The notes beneath the pieces are model-generated. The model was not told the origin of the DNA. It did not search any database and saw only the letters and a program-made list of their open reading frames with translations. From positions 124,001-188,000 of the forward strand of contig QQVO01000006.1 of the NCBI GenBank assembly GCA_003388505.1: DNA of 64,000 bases, written 5' to 3'. Numbering within the stretch: position 1 is the stretch's first letter; every line of letters begins with the position of its first letter. The position numbers and the translations under genes are program-made. This document shows, piece by piece, positions 49,417 to 57,135 of this stretch. This stretch comes from Planctomycetota bacterium (GTDB lineage: Bacteria; Planctomycetota; Planctomycetia; Planctomycetales; Planctomycetaceae).

Positions 49417-50808
49417 TCACGCCAGCAGGTCGGGAACGACTTCGCCGACAGGCACAATGCGGTGCGGCCGGTCGGTGGGATCATAAACCAGACCGTCATG
49501 GGGCACGCCAAGGGCGTGGTAGAGCGTGGCGATGATGTCGCCCGGAGTGAGCGGTGTACCGGCGGGATAGGCGCCGGTTTCGTCGCTGGTTCCGTAGATC
49601 AGGCCTTCCTGGAAACCGCCGCCGGTCAGCATCAGCGAGTAGCACCAGTTCCAATGGTCGCGGCCCGCGTTGGCGTTGATCTTGGGCGTGCGACCGAAGT
49701 CGCCCATCACGGCGACGATCGTTCTCTCCAGCATGCCGCTCTCCGACAGGTCGTCGAGTAGCGCGCTCCACGCGGCGTCGAGCGGGGGCAGGAGGTCGTT
49801 TCGCAGTTTGCCGAAGTTGTTGCCGTGCGTATCCCAGGTGGCGTTGGCGTCGGGCGCCCAGGAGACGGTGACCAATCGGGTTCCCGCTTCGATCAGACGC
49901 CGCGCGAGCAGGACGCTCTGGCCGTAAATGTTGCGCCCGTATCGTTCGCGGACCTCGGCCGTCTCATCGTTCAGATGAAACGCCTGCTGCGTGTCGGGCG
50001 AGGTGAGAAGTTCCAGCGCCCGCTGTTGAAAGCGCGACATGGAACCCGCGGCTCTCACACCGGCGGCGGTCTGCAACCTCCGGTCGAGCGATTCCAGCAG
50101 TCCCTCCCGGGCGGAAAGCCGCGACTCGTTCACGTCGCCGACGAGCGTGAGTTCGGGCACCGCGAAGTCGTCCGCATTGGGATCGCGCGTTACGAACAGA
50201 GGATCCCACGACGCGCCCAGGAAACCACCAAAGAACCCCGGCTGCGGCGGCCCGCCGGCGCCCTCTTTCGTAACGTACGGGAGGTGCACGAACGGCACGA
50301 TCGTCTGTTGCGGTGGACGGAACATCGACAGCACGCTCCCCGGCGCTGGATTGTCCGTCGGGCGGGCGCCGCCACCGAGTTCGCCGCGGTCGTGACCGGT
50401 CAGTGCGCAATAAACCGCGGCGGCGTGAGCGTTGTTCACACTGTGATGCATCGACCGCACGACCGTCGACCGGTGCGCGTGCCGGGCGGTGTTGGGGAGC
50501 AGTTCGCCCATCTGGTAACCGGGGAGCGACGTGGCGATCGGCGAAAACTCACCGCGAATCTCGGCCGGCGCATCGGGCTTCATGTCCCACATGTCGAGGT
50601 GGGGCGGCCCGCCGTTGAGGAACAGAATAATGCAGTGGTCGGCCCGCGGCGGCGGAGCGGATGCCTCGTGCCGGGCTGCGAGCAAGCGAGGCAAAGAGAG
50701 CCCTGCCACTCCCAATCCTCCGAGCTGCAGCGCATGCCGCCGCGTGATCGTGATGCCCGGTATTCGGATTGGAGAGGTCTGTTTTGGCACGAGCGATTGT
50801 TCCGGCAT
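49417..50808 (-). CDS. DUF1501 protein, unpaired
   Basis: This 463-aa protein has a Tat-type signal (TRRHALQLGGLGVAGLSLPR) and the DUF1501 core: CIILFLNGGPPHLDMWDMKP, HHSVNNAHAAAVYCALTGHD, ATWDTHGNNF and VMGDFGRTPKINA. Start at 50808 (MPEQSLVP) is chosen because the 18 codons before it lie in intergenic sequence and lack a signal-peptide-like pattern. It stands alone without a DUF1549 gene beside it. Confidence 0.92.
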   Translation of the reverse strand: MPEQSLVPKQTSPIRIPGITITRRHALQLGGLGVAGLSLPRLLAARHEASAPPPRADHCIILFLNGGPPHLDMWDMKPDAPAEIRGEFSPIATSLPGYQMGELLPNTARHAHRSTVVRSMHHSVNNAHAAAVYCALTGHDRGELGGGARPTDNPAPGSVLSMFRPPQQTIVPFVHLPYVTKEGAGGPPQPGFFGGFLGASWDPLFVTRDPNADDFAVPELTLVGDVNESRLSAREGLLESLDRRLQTAAGVRAAGSMSRFQQRALELLTSPDTQQAFHLNDETAEVRERYGRNIYGQSVLLARRLIEAGTRLVTVSWAPDANATWDTHGNNFGKLRNDLLPPLDAAWSALLDDLSESGMLERTIVAVMGDFGRTPKINANAGRDHWNWCYSLMLTGGGFQEGLIYGTSDETGAYPAGTPLTPGDIIATLYHALGVPHDGLVYDPTDRPHRIVPVGEVVPDLLA

Positions 50809-50882
50809 GGTGCAGTTCGACTGCCGCAAATGGTAACATATCGTGCATCGTCGATGGGTCAAAACCGGTAGAACAGGTTTCC

Positions 50883-51082
50883 CACCCTGTCGTTGACATA
50901 CATCTCTCGATCCCCGATTGAGTGACTCTTCGAGGGATTCGAATGGAACGCGGATTCGACCGATTTTCGCTGATTGCTTTCTGTGCTACTAACGGTAGGA
51001 ATCTTCGTGTGGTGCGCAAATTTCGGGTGCAGCAAGTTCTGCGTCATGGAAATCCGACTCGGCGGAGCGAGTCGGCTACATT
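50883..51082. repeat. repeat cluster: partial 270-bp repeat, ACTAACGGT box, ATCCGACTC unit
   Basis: Segment 50883-50990 is the reverse complement of the right part of the repeat at 3348-3620. It is followed by ACTAACGGTAGGAATCTTCG at about 50990 and the ATCCGACTCGGCGGAGCGAG unit at 51049. The same box-then-unit order is seen at 60650-60737. A GGCTTCCTTCGCTTCGCTCA block (about 51097-51130) completes it. Confidence 0.8.
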
Positions 51083-51236
51083 GTTTGAGGAATGGACCGG
51101 GGCTTCCTTCGCTTCGCTCAGTCCAGCCCCGGCCACCCATTTGAAATGTCTGTGACTGACAGGTTTCCAACCGAATCGCGACCTTCCCGCACGCCAAGAC
51201 CGACACTTAACCCGCGCAACGATCGGAGCCAACAAC

Positions 51237-52568
51237 ATGGCGCTCAACCAAGCCGCTCGCACAACCGACCCCAATCGCCGCGACATTCTGAAATCGACCG
51301 CCGGTGTGGCCGGAGCGTCGATCGCGATGTCGGCGCTGTCTGCCAGCCGGGTCATGGGCGCCAACGAGCGGATGCGGGTGGCCGTGATCGGGACCGGCGG
51401 ACAGGGGCAGGCGCACGTGCGGAGTTGGGTTGAACACGACAACGTCGAGGTCGCGAAGGTGTGCGACGTCGATGAAAAGCGGGCGGCCGACGCGGCCGGT
51501 CTCGCACCCGGAGCCGAGGCGGTCAGCGACCTCCGCGCCATTCTTGACGACGAATCGATCACGGCCGTCTCCATCGCGACGCCCGACCACTGGCACACGC
51601 CGGCCGCTCTGCTTGCACTGGACGCCGGCAAGCACGTCTACGTCGAAAAGCCCTGCTCGCACAATGTCCGCGAGGGACGGATGCTGGTCGACAAGCAGCG
51701 CGAAACCGGGCTGGTCGTCCAGCACGGAACACAGACCCGCAGCAGTGAAGGTCACATGCAGGCGTTCCGGATGCTCCGTGAAGGAGTGATCGGCGACGTG
51801 CTGATCGCCCGCGCGTGGAACGTGCAGTTCCGGGGTAGCATCGGCAAGGCGCAGCCGAGCGATCCGCCGTCCGGGTTCGATTACGACGCGTGGGTCGGAC
51901 CCGCGCCGTTTGTGCCGTTTCAGTCGAACCGGCATCATTACACGTGGCATTGGTGGTACAACTTCGGCACGGGCGACGCCGGCAACGACGGCGTGCACGA
52001 AATCGACATCGCCCGCTGGGGCCTCGGCGTCGACACGCAACCTTCACAGGTGGCGGGGATCGGCGGCAAGTACTTCCACGACGACGATCAGCAGTTTCCC
52101 GACACGCTCAACGTCGTCTTCGAGTATCCCGGAGACGGCTCGGTCGGGCAGAAGAAGCAACTCATCTTCGAGATGCGGCTGTGGTGCACGAACTACCCGG
52201 AAGGCGTCGACAACGGCGTCGAGTTCATCGGCTCGAAGGGGCGGATCTTCATCAGCAAGCGGGGCAAATTCTTCCTGCTCGCCGGTCGCAACGAGCGCAT
52301 GGACCAGAAGCCGGAGGGAGCGCTGGCGGCCAGCGTGGCCGCGCACCAGCGGAACTTCATCGACGCCATCAAGGGCCAGGCGGAACCGCACGCCGACGCG
52401 CTGACGGCGCATCTCTCGTCGTCGCTCTCGCACCTGGCGAACCTCACCGCGCGGACGGGCCGGTCTTTCTCGTTCGATCCGGAGACCGAGCAGGCTGGCG
52501 AGGAAGACGTTGATCGCCTGCTGGCGCGGGAGTACCGGGAAGGTCACTGGGCGGTGCCGCGAGTCTAA
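51237..52568 (+). CDS. Gfo/Idh/MocA-family oxidoreductase, Tat-exported
   Basis: The 443-aa protein has a twin-Arg signal (RRDILKSTAGVAGASIAMSA) followed by the NAD(P)-binding fold RVAVIGTGGQGQAHVRSW. EKPCSHNVREGRMLVDKQ contains the conserved EKP Lys, and WWYNFGTGDAGNDGVHEIDI supplies the later catalytic His region. It most likely acts on a sugar or sugar-like compound in the periplasm with a bound nicotinamide cofactor. Tat-exported members are abundant in planctomycetes. Substrate unknown. Confidence 0.93.
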   Translation: MALNQAARTTDPNRRDILKSTAGVAGASIAMSALSASRVMGANERMRVAVIGTGGQGQAHVRSWVEHDNVEVAKVCDVDEKRAADAAGLAPGAEAVSDLRAILDDESITAVSIATPDHWHTPAALLALDAGKHVYVEKPCSHNVREGRMLVDKQRETGLVVQHGTQTRSSEGHMQAFRMLREGVIGDVLIARAWNVQFRGSIGKAQPSDPPSGFDYDAWVGPAPFVPFQSNRHHYTWHWWYNFGTGDAGNDGVHEIDIARWGLGVDTQPSQVAGIGGKYFHDDDQQFPDTLNVVFEYPGDGSVGQKKQLIFEMRLWCTNYPEGVDNGVEFIGSKGRIFISKRGKFFLLAGRNERMDQKPEGALAASVAAHQRNFIDAIKGQAEPHADALTAHLSSSLSHLANLTARTGRSFSFDPETEQAGEEDVDRLLAREYREGHWAVPRV

Positions 52569-52572
52569 CGAG

Positions 52573-52675
52573 GCAGTGCCTCGGACCTCCGAGCTTTCCG
52601 GTAGAAGGGCACAACGGCGGGCTTACGCCTCGCCGCTCGCCTGGAAAGAACCTTGACTCAACTGCAACGACTTCG
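52573..52675. repeat. about 100-bp repeat inverted at 60425-60530
   Basis: It holds a palindrome CGAGGCAGTGCCTCG, GAGCTTTCCGG, GGCGGGCTTACGCCTCGCCG and AAAGAACCTTGACTCAA, all found in reverse order and orientation at 60425-60530. It starts right after the stop of the Gfo/Idh gene. Confidence 0.85.
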
Positions 52676-52868
52676 GGGAACAAAGTACGCCAATCCTCAC
52701 GTCTCACAAGGCGCATCAATGTGTAGCGGGAGTCGTCGGACTTCCGAGAGTTTTCATGCCCGTTCGTCCGAAGTCTCGCGACTTCGGCTACCTGTTCGGC
52801 GTGCACCGAATCGGCTCGGCAGGAGCCTCGCTTTCCCGAGATGTCTGTTTTGACTGCGGTGTGATCCG

Positions 52869-53150
52869 ATGCACGACGATCAGGAACAAAGCCACCGCGT
52901 TGCCCTCGTCGGCGGTCCGCTCGACGGCTGGCCGGTCGAGATTCGCGGCCGCCTGCCGGACCGGTTGCGGCTGCCTTACAGCCGGGCGATGCTGGAACTC
53001 GCCGGCCGATCTCCCGAGCACGGAGAGTGGCAGGGGATCGAATTTCCAGGCGAAGCGGAAGCGGACGGCGTGGCGGTGTATTGTAAAGTGAGCGGCGGGG
53101 GCGAGGGCGGGGAGGTCGTCCGCTACCGATACACTCGTGACGATAGCTGA
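52869..53150 (+). CDS. small protein of unknown function
   Basis: The 93-aa product has VALVGGPLDGWPVEIRGRLP near the N-terminus, a pattern seen in small proteins from many bacteria and phages, and a short C-terminal beta-like part (VVRYRYTRDDS). No signal peptide, membrane segment or catalytic motif is visible. It is plausible as a real gene because codon use matches its neighbours and it is free of the repeats that flank it. Confidence 0.55.
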   Translation: MHDDQEQSHRVALVGGPLDGWPVEIRGRLPDRLRLPYSRAMLELAGRSPEHGEWQGIEFPGEAEADGVAVYCKVSGGGEGGEVVRYRYTRDDS

Positions 53151-54342
53151 GTTCTGAACCGATTTGCACAGCAGGCAATGAGGCAGACTCTCACCGAAGC
53201 ACGAACGGGGTTGCTCTTCGTGGGTAGGATTGGCCGGATGGCGGAAGCTGGAGCGACCAAAGGAAGTGATGCCCCGGTCACGGTCAGCACTGAATCGACC
53301 GGGGCTTCCCTCGCTGTGCTCAGTCCAGCCCTTAGCGTTACCCACAATTTCAGATCAGTGAACAACCACGGAATGCACGGAAGCCACGGAAAATGGCCAC
53401 GAAAAACACAAAGAGACCCAACGGTGGTAAACCACGAAGACACAAAGGACACCAAGCCAACGGTTCGGGCCAGCCCTCGGACCTGTCGGTCATCGGAATT
53501 CCCTTTCGCTGACCCTTCTTGGTGCTCTTTGTGCCTTTGTGGTTGTCTAATCGAGCACTCGAATGCGAATTGGGCTGGCAGAATTTGCGCACCACACGAT
53601 GATTCTTACGGTGAGTAGCACGAAACAGAGACGATCTCGCGGCTTTACTTTTTTTGCTACTAACGTGCAGAATCTTGTCGTCCTGCGCAAATTGTCGCGT
53701 TTGTCCGTAGCGCACGCTGCCAGCGTGCGCCGGCCGCCTCTGCGATCAGCGGCACGCACGCAAGGCTGCGTGCGCTACGGCTTTTTGTGTTTCTCGTGGC
53801 AATCCTGTCGCATGGTTCCAAGACCACGGGTGACAGGTTCACTTCATTGCGGCGATAAGCCGCCGGGACTTCCGAATGATCCGGTGGTTCGCTGCTCTCA
53901 AGTGCCAGGCAAATTGTGGGTCACGACAAGGGGCTGGAGCGACCAAAGGGAGTGAAGCCCTTGTCGTGGGAAGTGTTCGTCCGCAGTCTCACAACTTCGG
54001 CGACACGACCGGGGCTTCCTTCGCTTCGCTCAGTCCAGCCCCGGCCACCCGGCTGGGGTCCGGCCCCGATAAACCGGGCCCTGGGGATTCTCGATTAGGA
54101 CACAGATTTTCGCGGATTTGGCGGATCAGCACGGATTTTTCCGGGGTGTTCCTCAAGAGGGGGCAGCGCCGAGACCGCATCGATTCGGCGCGCATGGCGT
54201 CGGGCGCAAGAAGGCAATCAGCGAAAATCAGTCCAATCCGCGGTCATCCGCGTTCCATTCGAATCTCTCGGAGAGTCGCTCGAACGGAGATCGTAGAGCT
54301 GTGTGTCAACGACAGGGATTGAAGACCTGTCGGAAGAACGTG
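53151..54342. other. 1.2-kb island of modular dispersed repeats
   Basis: No frame here is a gene. Recognisable modules in order: a GGAGCGACCAAAGGAAGTGA stem-loop and a TCCCTCGCTGTGCTCAGTCC block (53240-53335), inverted AAAGACACAAAG/CTTTGTGCCTTTGTGG arms (53375-53555), an inverted ATTTGCGCACCACACGATGA box (about 53575-53620), the direct GAATCTTGTCGTCCTGCGCA box (53658-53698), two GCACGCTG/GCACGCAAGG palindromes (53705-53783), a second GGAGCGACCAAAGGGAGTGA stem-loop and TCCTTCGCTTCGCTCAGTCC block (53930-54046), and the second 270-bp repeat (54047-54322). Confidence 0.8.
54047..54322. repeat. 270-bp dispersed repeat, copy 2
   Basis: It matches 3348-3620 over its whole length with small changes. 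It ends 21 bp before the start of the Maf gene, so the ribosome site of that gene lies at its border. Confidence 0.85.
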
Positions 54343-54996
54343 ATGGCCCATCCCACCGGATCAATCATTCTCGGTTCGCGCTCGCCTCGGCGACTGGAGT
54401 TGCTGAGCCAGATCGTTCCGCGCGAAGCGATCCGCGTCGTTCCGCCCCGTGATGCGGAGGAAGCCGGGTTCGATGGCCTTGCGGACTGGAGCGAAATCGA
54501 AACCCGGCTCGTCGAGATCGCACGCGCCAAGGCCGCAGACGTCCTCGCACAAGTCGCTCAGGGCAGCGACTGGTCCGCCATACTGACGGCCGATACGACA
54601 ATCGTCGGAACGTCCGCGGATGGCAACCTGCACGTGCTCGGCCAACCGCCGGAGGCAGGCGACTGGCAGAAGGTGGTGAGCGGCTGGTTTCAGACGTATT
54701 ACTTCGGCAAGACGCACGCGGCGCTGACGGCGGTGTGCGTTGCGGCGCGAGACGGCGGGATCGAGAGCCGGGTTGTGCGGACCGACGTCGCGTTCGCGGC
54801 CGACGGAACGGCGTGGCTCAACTGGTATCTGGAGACCGGCGAACCGGTCGGCAAGGCGGGAGGCTACGCGCTGCAAGGGGCGGGGAGCCTGTTCGTGGAG
54901 CGGATCGAGGGGAGTCCGAGCAATGTGGTGGGCCTCCCGCTGCGGGAAACGGCGGAGATGCTTGATGCGATCTTGAATGGCGGCTTTTCCGGTTGA
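54343..54996 (+). CDS. Maf-like nucleotide pyrophosphatase
   Basis: The 217-aa protein opens with SIILGSRSPRRLELLSQIVP, the Maf SxSPRR phosphate loop. TADTTIVG carries the catalytic Asp and VGKAGGYALQGAGSLFVERI the third family motif (KAGxYxIQGxG form). Maf/YhdE enzymes hydrolyse dTTP, UTP or modified nucleotides to monophosphates in house-cleaning. The ATG at 54343 (MAHPTGSI) is the only start outside the repeat. Length is normal. Confidence 0.93.
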   Translation: MAHPTGSIILGSRSPRRLELLSQIVPREAIRVVPPRDAEEAGFDGLADWSEIETRLVEIARAKAADVLAQVAQGSDWSAILTADTTIVGTSADGNLHVLGQPPEAGDWQKVVSGWFQTYYFGKTHAALTAVCVAARDGGIESRVVRTDVAFAADGTAWLNWYLETGEPVGKAGGYALQGAGSLFVERIEGSPSNVVGLPLRETAEMLDAILNGGFSG

Positions 54997-55066
54997 GCTG
55001 CTTGAACATAGAATGAGACCGTCGCGGTTAGTCGGCATTCCGCATCAGCCGCCGAAACGAATTGAG

Positions 55067-55345
55067 ATGAAGACCTTTTTTGTGGACAGCCGGTCTGGGC
55101 GAATCAGCCTGGCGGAGTTTCTACGATCCGTGGACGAGGGCGTGACTGAGATTCGCCGCCATGACGGACGGCATGCCGCAACACTCCAATTGGCAGCGGG
55201 CGAGCAGGAATTCGACTACTCCTCATACATACCGGACGCGATTCAGGCCGTCCAGAACTACCTGGACCGTGGGGCGGACCGAAAGCCGGGCGTTACGACG
55301 CAGCAGTTGTTCGATACTCTCAACCAGCTTGAGGCGAGCGGATGA
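55067..55345 (+). CDS. putative antitoxin of a small two-gene unit
   Basis: This 92-aa protein (MKTFFVDSRSGRISLAEFLR) has a mixed beta-then-helix layout and a conserved-looking EQEFDYSSYIPDAIQAVQNY helix. No DNA-binding motif is certain. The next gene starts inside its stop (ATGA overlap at 55342-55345), which is typical of type II antitoxin-toxin pairs. I do not recognise the family, so the role is inferred from size and overlap. Confidence 0.5.
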   Translation: MKTFFVDSRSGRISLAEFLRSVDEGVTEIRRHDGRHAATLQLAAGEQEFDYSSYIPDAIQAVQNYLDRGADRKPGVTTQQLFDTLNQLEASG

Positions 55346-55626
55346 GTGCGCGTTTCACGGTCACCTGGGAGGACGACCTCATTCGCGATGTCGCCGAACG
55401 CTGGCTGAAAGCGTTCAAGGACGAGCGGAGGCGGCTGACAGGGATCGCCAATCGGATCGACCGCGACCTGCGCTACGCGCCCCAGCGGCGCGGCTTCGCA
55501 GTCTCGGAGAACTCGGGGCTCAGGCTGTGGCGCGTGCCCGATGCAGAACCACCCGCGCTGGCGGTCAGCCACGTCCGCTCCGATGATCGCATCGTCAACG
55601 TTCTGCAGATCCTCTTGCTCCCCTGA
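55342..55626 (+). CDS. putative ParE/RelE-like toxin
   Basis: The 94-aa protein has a layout that fits the RelE/ParE fold: helices (LIRDVAERWLKAFKDERRRL, TGIANRIDRDLRYAP), then a beta-rich C-terminus with SGLRLWRVPDAEPPALAV and DDRIVNVLQILLLP. The final hydrophobic strand VNVLQILLL is common in this fold. No catalytic residues can be assigned safely. It overlaps the preceding small gene by four bases. Confidence 0.5.
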   Translation: MSARFTVTWEDDLIRDVAERWLKAFKDERRRLTGIANRIDRDLRYAPQRRGFAVSENSGLRLWRVPDAEPPALAVSHVRSDDRIVNVLQILLLP

Positions 55627-55645
55627 GACGCTTGCCGCTTCCATC

Positions 55646-56725
55646 ATGAGTTTGCCGCAATGCCCAGTTGAGCGCAAACCGACGTCGATTTGCATCGGTG
55701 CCCGCGAGATTCCTTCCCGATATTTCCTCGCGCCGCTGGCCGGATATACACAGCTTGCGTTTCGCATGGCGGTGCGCGAACTGGGCGGACTCGGTCTCGC
55801 GACGACCGATCTGGTGCAGGCGACGATGCTGCTCTCCGGCCGCCGGAAGTCGATGGACCTCATCGCGACGACGCCCGCCGATCGCCCCCTCTCCATCCAG
55901 ATCTTCAGCGGCAAACCGCGTGAGCTGGCCCGCGCTGCAAAGTGGCTGGAGGACCACGGCTACGAAGGAGTCGACATCAACATGGGCTGCCCGATGGCGA
56001 AAGTGAACGGGCAAGGAGGCGGCGCGCGGCTGATGTGCGACACGGAAGACGCCTGCAGGACGGTCGCGGGCGTCGTGAATGGGGTGCAGATTCCGGTCAC
56101 CGTGAAGATGCGTCTCGGATGGGACGCGGACCGCATCACGGCCCCGGCCCTGGCCCGCGAGTTTGAACAGTTGGGGATTGCCGCCGTCACAATTCACGGG
56201 CGAACCCGTCAACAGGGATTCCACGGACGAGCCAGCCTCGACGGCATTCGCGCGGTCGTGGAAGCGGTTGAGGGGATACCGGTCGTCGGCAATGGAGACG
56301 TCCGCACGCCGGCCGACGCGCTGCGGATGCGGCGCGAAACGGGCTGCGCGGCCGTTGCGATCGGCCGCGGGGCGATGCTCGATCCCTGGATCTTTCGAAG
56401 ACTGGCTCTGATCGAATCGGACGAAGCCGGCAGTACCAACGCAGACCCGTCGCCGGAGGAACAGATTGACTTCCTTGTGCGGCACTTCACGCTGATGGAA
56501 CAGCAGCATGCGGGTTATGCGTGCATCCTGTTTCGCAAGTTCGCGGGCTGGTACGGGGCCCGGCTCGGCATCCCGGAAGATCTGGAAGACCGGCTGCGGC
56601 GTTTTGAGTCGGCCGGTGAGTTCTCAGAGATCGTCGAGCAGATCCGCGCACGCCACGGACAGCGTGAGTCTGCAACTCCGACCGCGCTCGTCAAGACGCC
56701 GAACGGTCCGAATGCGCTGTGGTGA
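55646..56725 (+). CDS. dus: tRNA-dihydrouridine synthase
   Basis: The 359-aa protein has the Dus signature: FLAPLAGYTQLAFRMAVREL, NMGCPMAKVNGQGGGARLM with the catalytic Cys, VTVKMRLGWD and TIHGRTRQQGFHG, then GNGDVRTPADALRM. Dus enzymes use FMN and NADPH to reduce uridines in the D-loop of tRNA. Start at 55646 (MSLPQCP) follows the toxin-like stop by 20 bp; the longer frame overlaps that gene. The exact Dus subclass is not assigned. Confidence 0.94.
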   Translation: MSLPQCPVERKPTSICIGAREIPSRYFLAPLAGYTQLAFRMAVRELGGLGLATTDLVQATMLLSGRRKSMDLIATTPADRPLSIQIFSGKPRELARAAKWLEDHGYEGVDINMGCPMAKVNGQGGGARLMCDTEDACRTVAGVVNGVQIPVTVKMRLGWDADRITAPALAREFEQLGIAAVTIHGRTRQQGFHGRASLDGIRAVVEAVEGIPVVGNGDVRTPADALRMRRETGCAAVAIGRGAMLDPWIFRRLALIESDEAGSTNADPSPEEQIDFLVRHFTLMEQQHAGYACILFRKFAGWYGARLGIPEDLEDRLRRFESAGEFSEIVEQIRARHGQRESATPTALVKTPNGPNALW

Positions 56726-56795
56726 TCCGGGAACTCCCCTCTTCCCCGCGAGCGATTCCGTGTCGCCTCCCAAGCGACTTGCGTGGGGCGGGGGC

Positions 56796-56945
56796 TCACG
56801 CAAAGGCGCAGAGACGCGAAGGAGACTGCGGGAATCCGTCTGAACCGGACACTTCAACATACGGAACTCCGGACATGGGAAATCGCAGTTCGCCACTTCA
56901 CGTCGTCATACGCGCGTCCCTTTGCGCCTTCGCGGCTTTGCGTGA
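56796..56945. repeat. inverted pair of CGCAAAGGCGCAGAG repeats, second set
   Basis: The left arm (CACGCAAAGGCGCAGAGACG, 56796-56823) and right arm (TTTGCGCCTTCGCGGCTTTG, 56917-56945) are inverted and about 95 bp apart. This is the same geometry as 12434-12592, with an unrelated interior. No gene lies here between dus and the GntP-type gene. Confidence 0.8.
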
Positions 56946-57135
56946 AAGATCCGTTCACGTCCGACTCTCGGCGTGCAGCCGCTGAGTGGTGAGGCGGAAA
57001 GCCCAGCGTCAACGGCGCACCACCAATCGATGCGCGTCACCGTGCTGATCCGGTCCAATCCGCGCCGCTTGATACCGCGCACGCATCCCCGCACAATGGC
57101 CGCTTCCCCGTTGCCTTTTGTGGAGCGCGCCGCCG

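Noticed and set aside
47016-49420. Minus-strand frames of 430 and 379 codons opposite the YXWXXGXW-repeat gene, the second with LLERDDEPR repeats.
   Set aside because: The repeats are only the complement of the 27-bp units. Codon-level selection (synonymous differences) supports the plus strand.
53350-53759. Minus-strand frames of up to 121 codons in the repeat island.
   Set aside because: They are read-throughs of dispersed repeats (AAAGACACAAAG arms and GCACGCTG palindromes), and similar peptides arise wherever those repeats occur.
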